DNA from: Aequitasia blattaphilus
Lineage (GTDB): Bacteria; Bacillota; Clostridia; Lachnospirales; Lachnospiraceae
Length of the DNA stretch: 64,000 nt
Reading direction: 5' to 3'
NCBI RefSeq assembly: GCF_024721305.1
Contig: NZ_JAMXOD010000011.1
Span: forward strand, 52,513 to 116,512
The notes beneath the pieces are model-generated. The model saw only the letters and a list, made by a program, of their open reading frames with translations. It searched no databases and was not told the origin of the DNA. Of the stretch, positions 1-8,982 are shown piece after piece; positions within the stretch are counted from its first letter, which is position 1, and every line of letters starts with the position of its first letter. A program made the translations under genes and the position numbers.

Positions 1-48
1 GTGGAAAAGAGTTTGAACGAATACTATGAACAAGTATATCAGGAGTAA
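1..48 (+). CDS. 3' end of an upstream flagellar gene, possibly fliL
   Basis: The window opens inside a reading frame that runs 15 codons to a TAA six bases before fliM. The charged, Tyr/Glu-rich tail would fit the C-terminus of FliL, which usually precedes fliM in Firmicutes. Too little is present to identify it; the call rests on position. Confidence 0.35.
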   Translation: MEKSLNEYYEQVYQE

Positions 49-54
49 AAATTA

Positions 55-1068
55 ATGGCTGAAGTATTAACCCAAAGTCAGATTGACGCACTGTTAAGTG
101 AGATGGAGAATCCGGATACAAATCAACCGGAGAAAAAAACTGAAAACGAAAAACCGGAGTACAAGAAATATGATTTTTACAGTCCGAAGAAGTTCACCAA
201 AGAACGTCTAAAGATGATTAATAATATTTATGATAATTACACCCGGATTGCATCTTCAAGAATCAATAGCATCTTACGCGCCAATTGTGAGATGGAGGTT
301 ATTTCAGTGGAGGAACAGCGTTACCATGAATTTAGTAATGCACTCAGTGAAAATGACATTATTGTATTGCAGCCCCTGCATCTTTCGGATAAGGCAAAGG
401 CACCTCCAATGGTAGCTCATATTAGCTCAGGACTGATGTTGGGGATGATGGATCGCCTTTTAGGGGGAAGTGAAAGCGACGAGTATGTCAGTGCTGATTA
501 CTCGTATACAGAAATTGAATTGGTTCTCTACAAGAAGATGATGGGCTATCTTCTCGGTGTGACAGAAGATGCATGGAGCAGTTACTTAAAAGTAACCTGT
601 AAGGATTTAAAGTTTGAATCAAATCCTGGTATGTTTCAAGAGGTCAGTGGGGAGGCTCCGGTAGCAATTATACTGATTAATGTGAGGATGAATAAGGTAG
701 AAGGCAGAATTACGGTGTGTATACCGGGGAATTTGCTGGAACGTATATTTACATATATAGATAAGCAGCGAAATACAGGAACGTATGAAGATGGTCTTCC
801 AGGAGGAAGAGAGCAGATTCTGGAACAAATCAAGGATAGCTCTCTAACAGTGAAAGCAGAATTGGGAAAAGCACAGCTAACTCTTGGGGATATACGGAAT
901 CTATGCATTGGGGATGTAATTGATTTACGTAAAAACAAAGACGAAGAGATTACCTTATACGTAGAAGAGCAGCCCTGGTTTGAATGTGCATTAGGGGCAT
1001 ATAAGAAATACGCTGCAGCAAAAGTGACAAATAAGATAACGAAGAAAGAGGTAAAGGCAAATGGCTAA
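55..1068 (+). CDS. fliM: Flagellar motor switch protein FliM
   Basis: C-ring protein that binds phosphorylated CheY and sets rotation direction. The N-terminus (residues 4-17) carries the CheY-binding peptide SQIDALLSEM. A CheC-like middle domain with the LLGG motif follows (about 45-230), then a SpoA/FliN-type C-terminal domain (about 250-325). The length of 337 aa is normal. The 3' end overlaps cheY by 8 bases, which suggests translational coupling. Confidence 0.96.
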   Translation: MAEVLTQSQIDALLSEMENPDTNQPEKKTENEKPEYKKYDFYSPKKFTKERLKMINNIYDNYTRIASSRINSILRANCEMEVISVEEQRYHEFSNALSENDIIVLQPLHLSDKAKAPPMVAHISSGLMLGMMDRLLGGSESDEYVSADYSYTEIELVLYKKMMGYLLGVTEDAWSSYLKVTCKDLKFESNPGMFQEVSGEAPVAIILINVRMNKVEGRITVCIPGNLLERIFTYIDKQRNTGTYEDGLPGGREQILEQIKDSSLTVKAELGKAQLTLGDIRNLCIGDVIDLRKNKDEEITLYVEEQPWFECALGAYKKYAAAKVTNKITKKEVKANG

Positions 1069-1423
1069 GATTATGGTAGTAGATGATGCGGCATTTATGC
1101 GCATGATGGTGAAAGACACACTAACAAAGGGAGGATACACAGAGATTTGTGAGGCCGGTGACGGAGCAGAAGCAGTACAGATGTATCAAGATGAACGACC
1201 GGCACTTGTTTTAATGGATATCACTATGCCTAACATGGACGGGTTAGAGGCCTTAAAAGCAATCAAGGGAATAGATGGGGCTGCAAATATCGTAATGTGT
1301 TCGGCAATGGGACAGGAATCGATGGTAATAGATGCCATTAAATCTGGGGCAAAGGACTTTATTGTAAAGCCTTTTAAGCCCGATAGAATTTTGGATACTG
1401 TGGAGAAAATTGTGGGAAAATAG
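1061..1423 (+). CDS. cheY: Chemotaxis response regulator CheY
   Basis: Single-domain receiver of 120 aa. It has the acidic pair DD at residues 8-9, phospho-acceptor Asp53 (in MDITMPNMDG) and the conserved Lys in VKPF near residue 103. Phosphorylated by CheA (not in this window), it binds FliM/FliY. It lies between fliM and flgC in the operon, beside the switch proteins it acts on. Confidence 0.95.
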   Translation: MAKIMVVDDAAFMRMMVKDTLTKGGYTEICEAGDGAEAVQMYQDERPALVLMDITMPNMDGLEALKAIKGIDGAANIVMCSAMGQESMVIDAIKSGAKDFIVKPFKPDRILDTVEKIVGK

Positions 1424-1435
1424 AGGGGGAGTAAA

Positions 1436-1867
1436 ATGTCATTTTTAAGTTCACTTAATATTAGCGCATCTGGTATGACGGCACAACGCTTGCGGCTGGA
1501 TGTAGTTTCAGAAAACATAGCCAATATTGAAACCACACGAACAGAGGTGGGAACACCTTATCGTCGCAAACTGATTAAACTGGAAGCAAAAGATGATTTT
1601 CGAACTGCTATGGAAAGAGCGGAATCAGCAGGAAATACTGGCGGTGTTCGGGCCACTCAGATTTTGGAAGACGAGACAGATTTAAAGTCTGTGTATAATC
1701 CGACCCATCCAGATGCCAATGAAGAAGGGTATGTGATGATGCCAAATGTAGATCTTGTACAGGAAACAGCAGATGCGATGGCTGCTACAAGAGCGTATGA
1801 AGCGAACGTTACTGCGTTTAATACTGTGAAAGCAATGGCACAAAAGGCACTAGAAATTGGAAAATAG
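1436..1867 (+). CDS. flgC: Flagellar proximal-rod protein FlgC
   Basis: Rod protein of 143 aa. The N-terminal helix motif (SLNISASGMTAQRLRLDVVSE then NIAN), the HPDANEEGYV motif near residue 99 and the C-terminal RAYEANVTAFN helix are all diagnostic of FlgC. The start is preceded by an AGGGGGAG Shine-Dalgarno. FlgC normally sits in a flgB-flgC-fliE block; here it stands alone between cheY and fliY, so it may be a relocated or second copy. Confidence 0.93.
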   Translation: MSFLSSLNISASGMTAQRLRLDVVSENIANIETTRTEVGTPYRRKLIKLEAKDDFRTAMERAESAGNTGGVRATQILEDETDLKSVYNPTHPDANEEGYVMMPNVDLVQETADAMAATRAYEANVTAFNTVKAMAQKALEIGK

Positions 1868-1883
1868 AAAGTAGGAATGGAAG

Positions 1884-2981
1884 ATGGACAATAATATATT
1901 AAGCACCATGGAAAGAGATGTCATCGGTGAAATTTTGAATATCAGCTTAGGTGCTTCTGCAACGGCGATTTCCAAAATGCTTGATCGGCGTATCGAAATT
2001 ACAATTCCTTCTGTGAATTTGGTGAAAAAAACGGAATTGGCATTTGCTCATCTAAATCCAGCAATCGGTGTTGGGATTGCATACGTTGAGGGGTTAGAAG
2101 GCAGCAATGTGATGTTTCTGAAACAGGATGATGTGCGAATGATTGTATCCTTGTTAATGGGGACAGAGATTTCACCGAAAGATTTTGTGTTGGATGAAAT
2201 GACGATCAGCGCTATCTGTGAAGTTATGAACCAAATGATGGGAGCATCTGCGACAGCTCTGTCTGAACTGTTGGAGCGTCCGGTTAATATCTCTACACCG
2301 GAGCCTTTTGCAGAGGATGAAGAAGCAGTATATAAAGAGAAGTACTTGAAAAATCAAGAGGACTTGGTAGTAGTAAACTTTGACTTGCATGTAGAAAATG
2401 AATTGAAGAGTGAGTTTGTCAATATTATTCCCCTTGAAATGGCCAAAGAATTAGTGGCAGGGTTCCTAAAAGATATGGCACCAAAAGAGCCGGCTCCAAT
2501 TGAGCCAGAGTCTCAAGCACCAGAACCCCAAGCTCCAGAGTCTCAAGCACCAGAAGTAAAAGAGAGTGCTGCTGGGGAACAAGGGGCAGTGATGGAATCC
2601 ATTCAAGAGATGATGAAAATGATGCAGGCACAAATGAATCAGCGTGACCCCAAAATGATACAGGCGGAGATGGCACCAAGACCCAATCTAAATGCTGGAA
2701 ACGAGATGATTACACCCGAAGAGCAGGAAGAGAATATGGGACTGATTATGGGCGTGCCAATGGAGGTGTCAGTAGAAATAGGGCGTACCAGAAAGCTGGT
2801 AAAAGACATCTTAGATTTAAATAAAGGGTCATTAGTGGTGCTGGATAAGCTAACGGGTGAGCCGGTTGACTTATATGTGAATGGACAGTGTGTTGCAAGA
2901 GGCGATGTGGTGGTTGTAGAAGATAATTTTGGTGTACGAATTACAGAGATTCTGACAAAAGAGCTTGTCGCGGCAGAGTAA
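1884..2981 (+). CDS. fliY: Flagellar motor switch phosphatase FliY
   Basis: C-ring protein that also dephosphorylates CheY-P. The N-terminal half is a CheC-type domain with two complete active-site motifs: D12-x3-E16-x2-N19-x22-P and S109-x3-E113-x2-N116-x22-P. A Pro/Glu/Gln-rich linker (about 195-240) contains a 30-base tandem repeat, and a SpoA/FliN domain ends the protein (about 285-360). The length of 365 aa is typical of FliY. As the main CheY-P phosphatase it would reset motor bias. Confidence 0.95.
   Translation: MDNNILSTMERDVIGEILNISLGASATAISKMLDRRIEITIPSVNLVKKTELAFAHLNPAIGVGIAYVEGLEGSNVMFLKQDDVRMIVSLLMGTEISPKDFVLDEMTISAICEVMNQMMGASATALSELLERPVNISTPEPFAEDEEAVYKEKYLKNQEDLVVVNFDLHVENELKSEFVNIIPLEMAKELVAGFLKDMAPKEPAPIEPESQAPEPQAPESQAPEVKESAAGEQGAVMESIQEMMKMMQAQMNQRDPKMIQAEMAPRPNLNAGNEMITPEEQEENMGLIMGVPMEVSVEIGRTRKLVKDILDLNKGSLVVLDKLTGEPVDLYVNGQCVARGDVVVVEDNFGVRITEILTKELVAAE
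2505..2555 (+). repeat. Direct repeat in the FliY linker
   Basis: A 21-base unit (CCAGAGTCTC followed by AAGCACCAGAA) occurs at 2505-2525 and again at 2535-2555, a period of 30 bases. It encodes a repeated Pro-Glu-Ser-Gln-Ala-Pro-Glu segment. The repeat is in frame, so unit gain or loss would only change linker length. Confidence 0.85.
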
Positions 2982-2992
2982 AGGAGAAAAAG

Positions 2993-3331
2993 ATGTTTAA
3001 GGAGATGATTACAGCTATCGGAACACTTTTGATCATCTGTGTTTTTTTATATATGGTATATTTTCTTACCCGGCATTTGGGGAAAATCGGAAAAGTAAGA
3101 GGAAATGCTAAGTATATGAAAATCTTGGACCAAATGTCAATTGGCCAAGACCGATCCTTGATGATTGTTCAGATCAATAGTGAGTATTTACTTTTAGGAG
3201 CTACAGGACAAGAAATCAAGGTATTAGAAAAATTAGAGGAAGTCGAGAGGGTTAATGAGGGAGAAGATAGTAATCCTGAATTACCGGATTTTAAGCAACT
3301 GATGGAAAAGCTAACAAAGAGAAAGAAGTAG
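2993..3331 (+). CDS. fliO: Flagellar export gate assembly protein FliO/FliZ
   Basis: Small membrane protein of 112 aa with one N-terminal transmembrane helix (about residues 5-27). A short cytoplasmic domain has the LDQMSIGQDRSLMIVQ core and the YLLLGATGQEI motif seen in FliO/FliZ. The family assists assembly of the FliP ring. Its place directly before fliP supports the call. Confidence 0.88.
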   Translation: MFKEMITAIGTLLIICVFLYMVYFLTRHLGKIGKVRGNAKYMKILDQMSIGQDRSLMIVQINSEYLLLGATGQEIKVLEKLEEVERVNEGEDSNPELPDFKQLMEKLTKRKK

Positions 3332-3335
3332 ATTT

Positions 3336-4001
3336 ATGGAAAGTAGTTCACTTATTAATATCAATGGAAACCAAATACCTTCTTTAGAAATACTTGTAAC
3401 ATTAACAATTGTTACAATGCTGCCTTCAATTGTCATTATGACGACTTCATTTGTTCGTATTATCATCATCTTATCATTTACAAGAAATGCTTTAGGAGTA
3501 CAGCAGACACCACCGAATATGGTTCTGGTGGGAATCGCACTTTTTTTAACACTCTTTATTATGAGTCCGGTGATTAAAGTGGTGGACGAAAATGCGTATC
3601 AGCCATATAAAAGTGGCTTAATTACACAAGAAGAAGCCCTTCATAGAGCGGAAGAACCTTTGAAAGAGTTTATGCTGAAACAAACAGAGAAGAGTAGTCT
3701 TAAGATGTTTGCAGACATTGCCGGAGTAGATACAAAAAAAGTGGAAGCGAAAGATATGGAATTAACAGTGGTGATACCTTCTTTTATGACCAGTGAGTTA
3801 AAAAGAGGATTTATGGCAGGCCTGCTGTTGTTTTTACCCTTTTTGCTGATTGACATTATTGTATCTAGTACATTGATGTCAATGGGGATGATTATGCTTC
3901 CGCCAGCAACAATTGCTCTTCCCTTTAAAATATTGTTATTTGTAACATTGAATGGTTGGGAACTCCTGTTTTCAACAATTGTGAAGAGTTTTAATTATTG
4001 A
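3336..4001 (+). CDS. fliP: Flagellar export gate protein FliP
   Basis: Core channel subunit of the flagellar type III export gate. The protein has 221 aa with four hydrophobic helices. The family motifs SFVRIIIILSFTRNALGVQQTPPN and the C-terminal MGMIMLPPATIALPFKILLF are present (quoted in part). Many FliP proteins carry a cleavable signal peptide; here the protein begins just before the first membrane helix and has none. Confidence 0.95.
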   Translation: MESSSLININGNQIPSLEILVTLTIVTMLPSIVIMTTSFVRIIIILSFTRNALGVQQTPPNMVLVGIALFLTLFIMSPVIKVVDENAYQPYKSGLITQEEALHRAEEPLKEFMLKQTEKSSLKMFADIAGVDTKKVEAKDMELTVVIPSFMTSELKRGFMAGLLLFLPFLLIDIIVSSTLMSMGMIMLPPATIALPFKILLFVTLNGWELLFSTIVKSFNY

Positions 4002-4017
4002 CGTGGAGGTGAGAAGA

Positions 4018-4281
4018 ATGCTGACAACAGGAGAAATTATGGACTTGTTATATCGACTGTTTCTTATGGCAGTTAAGATTGGCGGTCCGATTATCATAAT
4101 AAGTATGGTGGTCGGTGTTGTGATTTCGATTGTTCAGGCTGCAACGCAGATTAATGAGCAGACTTTGACCTTCGTTCCGAAGTTGATTGTAATAGGAGTC
4201 ATGTTAATTGTAATGGGAAATAGCATGCTAAAGAGCCTGCAGGAATTTACTCTCTATGTATTTGGTATGATAGCTGGTTAG
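4018..4281 (+). CDS. fliQ: Flagellar export gate protein FliQ
   Basis: Membrane subunit of 87 aa with two helices; the GPIIIISMVVGVVISIVQAATQINEQTL-type core is typical of FliQ. The ATG at 4018 is chosen because GGAGGTGAG (4006-4014) stands correctly ahead of it. An in-frame GTG at 4003 would place the Shine-Dalgarno inside the gene. Confidence 0.93.
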   Translation: MLTTGEIMDLLYRLFLMAVKIGGPIIIISMVVGVVISIVQAATQINEQTLTFVPKLIVIGVMLIVMGNSMLKSLQEFTLYVFGMIAG

Positions 4282-4289
4282 GAGGTAAC

Positions 4290-5036
4290 ATGCTGTTTAG
4301 TCTAGTCTTGATGCGTATGTCGGGATTTATATTTTTAAATCCGGTTTTAGGGAGGAAGGATATCCCAGCCTATTTTAAGGGAGCATTTGCCTTTGTTTTA
4401 GCCTACTGTCTTTATCCAACGGTTACAGGGGAGGTACCAGAGGTAAGCGGTGGAATTGTCTATGGAATATTACTTTTGAAAGAGTTTGCTGTTGGATTTG
4501 TTCTTGGATTCGTGATGCAGCTTTTTGAAATGGTTGTTACTTATGGAGGAGCAATCATAGACTTTCAAATGGGATTGTCTATGTCCACTGTTTATGACAG
4601 TCAAAATGGTACACAAATTGCTTTAACAGGTAATATTTTGCAAATCTATTATTATTTACTTTTTTTTGCAGTGGATGGCCATTTAATGTTAATCAAAATC
4701 ATAAGTGATTCATCAAGAGTTGTGCCTTATGGAAGTATTAGCATTGGGGAAGAGGCAGCTCAAGCAATTCTAATGATCTTTATCCAATGTATTGTTTTGG
4801 CAGTAAAGCTTGCACTTCCGATTATTGTATTTGAATTTTTGATGGAAATTGGGGTTGGTATTCTGATGCGTATTGTTCCACAGATTAATGTTTTTGTTAT
4901 TAGCATGCAGCTTCGAATTGCAATGGGAATCCTGATTTTGCTCTTTATGATTTCACCGATTGGAAACTATTTAAATGGAGTAATTGATGATATGCTTCGC
5001 GGGCTAAATGATGTGCTTGGAATGTTAGCGGCATAA
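4290..5036 (+). CDS. fliR: Flagellar export gate protein FliR
   Basis: Polytopic export-gate subunit (248 aa, about six membrane helices). The RMSGFIFLNPVLGRKDIPAY start and the central MQLFEMVVTYGGAIIDFQMG segment match FliR. The N-terminus is a little shorter than usual, but AGGAGG stands just ahead of the ATG. It lies between fliQ and flhB in the standard order. Confidence 0.94.
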   Translation: MLFSLVLMRMSGFIFLNPVLGRKDIPAYFKGAFAFVLAYCLYPTVTGEVPEVSGGIVYGILLLKEFAVGFVLGFVMQLFEMVVTYGGAIIDFQMGLSMSTVYDSQNGTQIALTGNILQIYYYLLFFAVDGHLMLIKIISDSSRVVPYGSISIGEEAAQAILMIFIQCIVLAVKLALPIIVFEFLMEIGVGILMRIVPQINVFVISMQLRIAMGILILLFMISPIGNYLNGVIDDMLRGLNDVLGMLAA

Positions 5037-5052
5037 AAAGGAGTGATGATTT

Positions 5053-6114
5053 ATGGCAGCAGAAAATAAAACAGAAAAAGCCACTCCGAAAAAAAGGAAG
5101 GATGAACGGAAAGAAGGAAACATCTTTATGAGTAAGGATGTTGTCAGCGTGGTCTTTATTTTTGGATCCTTTTATGCATTACGAATACTCTTTCCTTACA
5201 CCTATGAGAATCTGAGCCACATTACAAAGAGATTCATCTATTTATCAGGAACGATGACGGATTTAAATCAAGATAATATTGGAAGTCTTGGGCAAGAGTT
5301 TTTGACTGCTGCAGCCCAGGGGATTCTGCCTATCAGCTTCGTCTGTTTGGCCATTGGTGTTCTTGCATATGGGGTACAGACAAGATTTATCTTTGTGGGA
5401 AAGAGTTTAAAGCCAAAGTTTTCCAAGCTGAATCCTGTGGAAGGCATTAAAAAAATGTTTGCCTTGAAAAATGCAGTGGAATTGTTGAAAAGCTTGATTA
5501 AGACAGTGATCTTAGTAGCCATTCTTTATTCCATATTAAAGGATAGTGCAATCAACGTAGTTCGCACGATGGATATGTCAATACAAGACGGAGTGAAATA
5601 TATGTTTTCTATCATGATGAGCATGATTTTCAGAGTCTGTATATTTTTTGCGGCAGTTGCATTTTTGGATTATCTGTTTCAGCGATGGGATTATGAACGA
5701 AAAATCATGATGACCAAGCAGGAAATAAAGGAAGAGCATAAGCAGGCTGAAGGAAACCCAGAGGTAAAGGGAAAAATTAAAGAGACACAACGCCAAAGAG
5801 CACGAATGCGAATGATGCAGGCAGTTCCAGATGCAGACGTTATTATAAGGAATCCGACGCATTTTGCAGTAGCATTAAAATATGATCAGGACAAAAACAG
5901 AGCCCCAATCGTTCTGGCAAAAGGAAAAAATGAACTGGCTTTTCGAATCATTGAAGTGGCTCAAGAAAATGGAGTCACCTGTGTGGAAAATAAACCATTG
6001 GCACGAGGCTTGTATGCTGAAGCAGAATTAAACCAGGAAATACCAATGGCCTACTATGGAGCGGTAGCAGAAGTTCTCGTATATGTATTGAAGTTAAATA
6101 AGAAGTTGAGGTAA
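5053..6114 (+). CDS. flhB: Flagellar export switch protein FlhB
   Basis: Export-gate protein that changes substrate class from rod/hook to filament after self-cleavage. It has an N-terminal basic region (KTEKATPKKRKDERK), four membrane helices and a C-terminal cytoplasmic domain. The autocleavage motif NPTH is intact at residues 267-270. The length of 353 aa is normal. Confidence 0.96.
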   Translation: MAAENKTEKATPKKRKDERKEGNIFMSKDVVSVVFIFGSFYALRILFPYTYENLSHITKRFIYLSGTMTDLNQDNIGSLGQEFLTAAAQGILPISFVCLAIGVLAYGVQTRFIFVGKSLKPKFSKLNPVEGIKKMFALKNAVELLKSLIKTVILVAILYSILKDSAINVVRTMDMSIQDGVKYMFSIMMSMIFRVCIFFAAVAFLDYLFQRWDYERKIMMTKQEIKEEHKQAEGNPEVKGKIKETQRQRARMRMMQAVPDADVIIRNPTHFAVALKYDQDKNRAPIVLAKGKNELAFRIIEVAQENGVTCVENKPLARGLYAEAELNQEIPMAYYGAVAEVLVYVLKLNKKLR

Positions 6115-6117
6115 AAC

Positions 6118-8178
6118 ATGAAAAGATTAGCGAACAACGCTGTGGCAGTATTTGTAATCATTGCTGTCTTGCTATTGATTATACCTTTGTCGCCCTTTTT
6201 TCTGGACGTCATGATTATTATAAATATTACAATATCGATGGTCGTTCTTCTCGTTAGTATGAACATTAAGGAGCCTTTGGAATTTTCCATTTTTCCATCC
6301 CTGCTCTTGATTACCACACTGTTCCGCATTGGGATTAACATATCATCAACGAAGAACATTTTATCGAATCAAGGCCAGGCAGGTGCAGTGATTAAGTCTT
6401 TTGGTGATTTTATTCTTCAGGGAAATGTTATTGTAGGTTTTGTCGTTTTCATTATTATTGTTTTGGTACAATTTATCGTTATTACAAAAGGTGCAGAACG
6501 TGTTGCAGAGGTTGCAGCCAGATTTACATTGGATGCGATGCCAGGAAAACAAATGGCAATCGATGCAGATTTAAGCGCGGGACTAATTAATGAGGAGGAA
6601 GCCAGAGCACGGCGTATTAAAATTCAAAGAGAAGCCGATTTCTATGGAGCTATGGATGGTGCAACCAAAATTGTTAAGGGCGATGCAGTAATGTCGATTA
6701 TTATTACAGCCGTTAACTTAATTGGTGGATCGATTATCGGTTTGCTGCAGTCAGGAATGGAAATAGGACAGGTTCTGCAGCTTTACTCAATAGCAACGGT
6801 AGGAGACGGACTGGTGTCTCAGATTCCAGCGCTGTTAATATCGACTGCAACAGGCATGATCGTTACCAGAGCAGTAGCAGAGGGAAGCTTAAACACAGAT
6901 GTCACAAAGCAATTTCTGGCACAGCCCAGAGCGTTAATCATGACAGGAGGAGTGCTTCTGGTTCTCTTATTGGTACCGGGAATGCCGAAAGTCCCTTTGG
7001 CAGTTGGAGCAACAGCTCTGATTTTGTTAGGGTACCGACTGAGTAAAAAAATGGAAGAAGAGGTCATTGTTCAAGAAGCAACTTCAAATCGGGCCGTGGA
7101 ACCTTCCGGGGATGTTCCAGAAGAAGAATACTTTAGAGATATTAATAATATCTATTCATTAATAGAGGTAGAGCCCATTGAAATGGAGTTTGGCTACAGC
7201 TTAATTCCTTTGGTGGATGAAACCAGCGGTGGCAAGATGATTGACCGTATTGTTATTTTCAGACGACAATACGCTCAGGAAATGGGATTTGTAATTCCAT
7301 CCGTTCGGTTAAGAGATAGTGTGAATCTTAATACGAATCAATACGTCATTAAAGTACGGGGAGAGGAAGTGGCCAGAGGTGAGATTTTGGTAGATCATTA
7401 CCTGGCGTTAGAACCCACAGAACCAGGAGGAGATATTGATGGAATTGAAACCTTAGAACCAGCCTATGGTATTCCAAGTAAATGGATATTGCCAGAAAAC
7501 AGGGATATGGCTGAGGCCTATGGATTTACAGTAATTGACCCGTTATCTGTTATGGTAACCCATTTATCAGAAACAATTAAGCAGCATGCCTATGAGCTGT
7601 TAAATAGGAAAGAAGTAGTCAACTTATTAGAAAATACGAAGGTGCAGGCACCTGAATTGGTAGATGAGGTTATTCCGGGATTCATCTCCCATGGAAACTT
7701 CCAGAAGGTATTGGTAAGCCTTATAAAAGAGGGGATTCCAATTAAAGACATGGAAACCATTTTAGAAACCATTGCCAATGGAACTGTTCCCGGGGAGGAT
7801 ATTTTAAGCACAGTGGAAAAGATTCGAGGTGCATTAAAGAGAACCATTACAAGGAAATTCTGTGAGGGAGGCCAGCTTCGAGTGGTTACCTTAGACTCGG
7901 AACTAGAAAAAGAGTTGATGTCGAGTCTGGCAAAAAATGAGCAGGGAACATATTTGGCAGTAAAGCCAGATGTGATGCAGCGTCTTTTGAGTCAGTTGGG
8001 AGAAGAGGTTAAAAAATTCCAGGAGTTATCTCAGGAGTCTATTGTACTGACAAGTCAGGTTATACGAGCACATTTGTATCAGCTTTTGGAACAGTTTTAT
8101 CCATCCGTACACGTTTTGGCTTTTAACGAAATTGCCGGAAATGTACAGATTCAAGCGATAGATAATATAACAATGTAA
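6118..8178 (+). CDS. flhA: Flagellar export apparatus protein FlhA
   Basis: Large export-gate protein of 686 aa. The first ~310 residues form about eight membrane helices, and a conserved FHIPEP-family loop (DAMPGKQMAIDADLSAGLI) lies near residues 140-160. The C-terminal cytoplasmic domain docks chaperone-substrate complexes. fliA follows after only 15 bases; the flhF and flhG genes often found here are missing. Confidence 0.97.
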   Translation: MKRLANNAVAVFVIIAVLLLIIPLSPFFLDVMIIINITISMVVLLVSMNIKEPLEFSIFPSLLLITTLFRIGINISSTKNILSNQGQAGAVIKSFGDFILQGNVIVGFVVFIIIVLVQFIVITKGAERVAEVAARFTLDAMPGKQMAIDADLSAGLINEEEARARRIKIQREADFYGAMDGATKIVKGDAVMSIIITAVNLIGGSIIGLLQSGMEIGQVLQLYSIATVGDGLVSQIPALLISTATGMIVTRAVAEGSLNTDVTKQFLAQPRALIMTGGVLLVLLLVPGMPKVPLAVGATALILLGYRLSKKMEEEVIVQEATSNRAVEPSGDVPEEEYFRDINNIYSLIEVEPIEMEFGYSLIPLVDETSGGKMIDRIVIFRRQYAQEMGFVIPSVRLRDSVNLNTNQYVIKVRGEEVARGEILVDHYLALEPTEPGGDIDGIETLEPAYGIPSKWILPENRDMAEAYGFTVIDPLSVMVTHLSETIKQHAYELLNRKEVVNLLENTKVQAPELVDEVIPGFISHGNFQKVLVSLIKEGIPIKDMETILETIANGTVPGEDILSTVEKIRGALKRTITRKFCEGGQLRVVTLDSELEKELMSSLAKNEQGTYLAVKPDVMQRLLSQLGEEVKKFQELSQESIVLTSQVIRAHLYQLLEQFYPSVHVLAFNEIAGNVQIQAIDNITM

Positions 8179-8193
8179 GAAAGGGGGAGTTAC

Positions 8194-8982
8194 ATGTTAG
8201 AGCTTTCAAACGAAGAAGTATTTGCACTGTATCGTCGTACCGGTAATCTGGAACTGAAACAGGATTTGACCATGCGATATCTTTATATCGTACGAAGTAT
8301 TGCAATTCAGATGCGGGATGTTTATGCAGGATTTAGTCAGCTGGAAGATATTATTAATGAGGGTGTTTTGGTATTAATGGGAGCGATTGATCGATATGAC
8401 GATAGCAAGAATGCGAAATTTGAAACTTATTTATCCAGACGAATAAGAGGCATGGTTATTGATTTGGCAAGAAAGCAAGATTGGGTTCCCCGCTCTGTCC
8501 GTAAAAAGCTGCGGGATATTGAGCTTGTGGGAAATGCCTTTTACAGCGAAAATGGACGGATGCCTACGACCCAGGAATTGGCAGAGCTTATGGAGATTGA
8601 GCCAGATAAATTAGTAAGTATTATGGGGAATACAAATTTATCAGCAATTCTTTCATTGGATATGATGATGGAGGAAAAAGAGGAACAACACAGCCGGACT
8701 CAGATTGTTTCAAATAATGCGTCAGAGCAGCCGGAAGAGAGTTTTCTCAAAGGAGAGATGAAAGAAATACTGAAAAGTGGAATCCTTTCCTTAAAGGAGT
8801 CTGAGCAACTTGTTATTTCACTCTACTATGAACAGGAACTTAACATGAAGCAGATTGCTGAAGTGATTGGTGTAAGTGAACCCCGTGTGTCACAAATCCA
8901 TGGAAAAGCAATTGAAAAGCTACAAAAGTATATGGCAGGCACTAAGCAGGTAAGGAGGGAATATGTTTCAGGGGTTTTATAA
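8194..8982 (+). CDS. fliA: RNA polymerase sigma factor FliA/WhiG type (sigma-28)
   Basis: Sigma-28 factor of 262 aa for late flagellar genes. Region 2 (EDIINEGVLVLMGAIDRYD, RRIRGMVIDLARKQDWVPRSVR), region 3 (LRDIELVGN onward) and a region 4 helix-turn-helix (MKQIAEVIGVSEPRVSQIHGKA) are present. Its antagonist FlgM is at 20679. The 3' end overlaps the next gene by 20 bases. Candidate target promoters with GTCGATAA lie ahead of fliD and flgM. Confidence 0.95.
   Translation: MLELSNEEVFALYRRTGNLELKQDLTMRYLYIVRSIAIQMRDVYAGFSQLEDIINEGVLVLMGAIDRYDDSKNAKFETYLSRRIRGMVIDLARKQDWVPRSVRKKLRDIELVGNAFYSENGRMPTTQELAELMEIEPDKLVSIMGNTNLSAILSLDMMMEEKEEQHSRTQIVSNNASEQPEESFLKGEMKEILKSGILSLKESEQLVISLYYEQELNMKQIAEVIGVSEPRVSQIHGKAIEKLQKYMAGTKQVRREYVSGVL

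Noticed and set aside
2505-2555. CRISPR-like repeat
   Set aside because: Only two units, in frame within fliY, coding for a Pro-rich linker.
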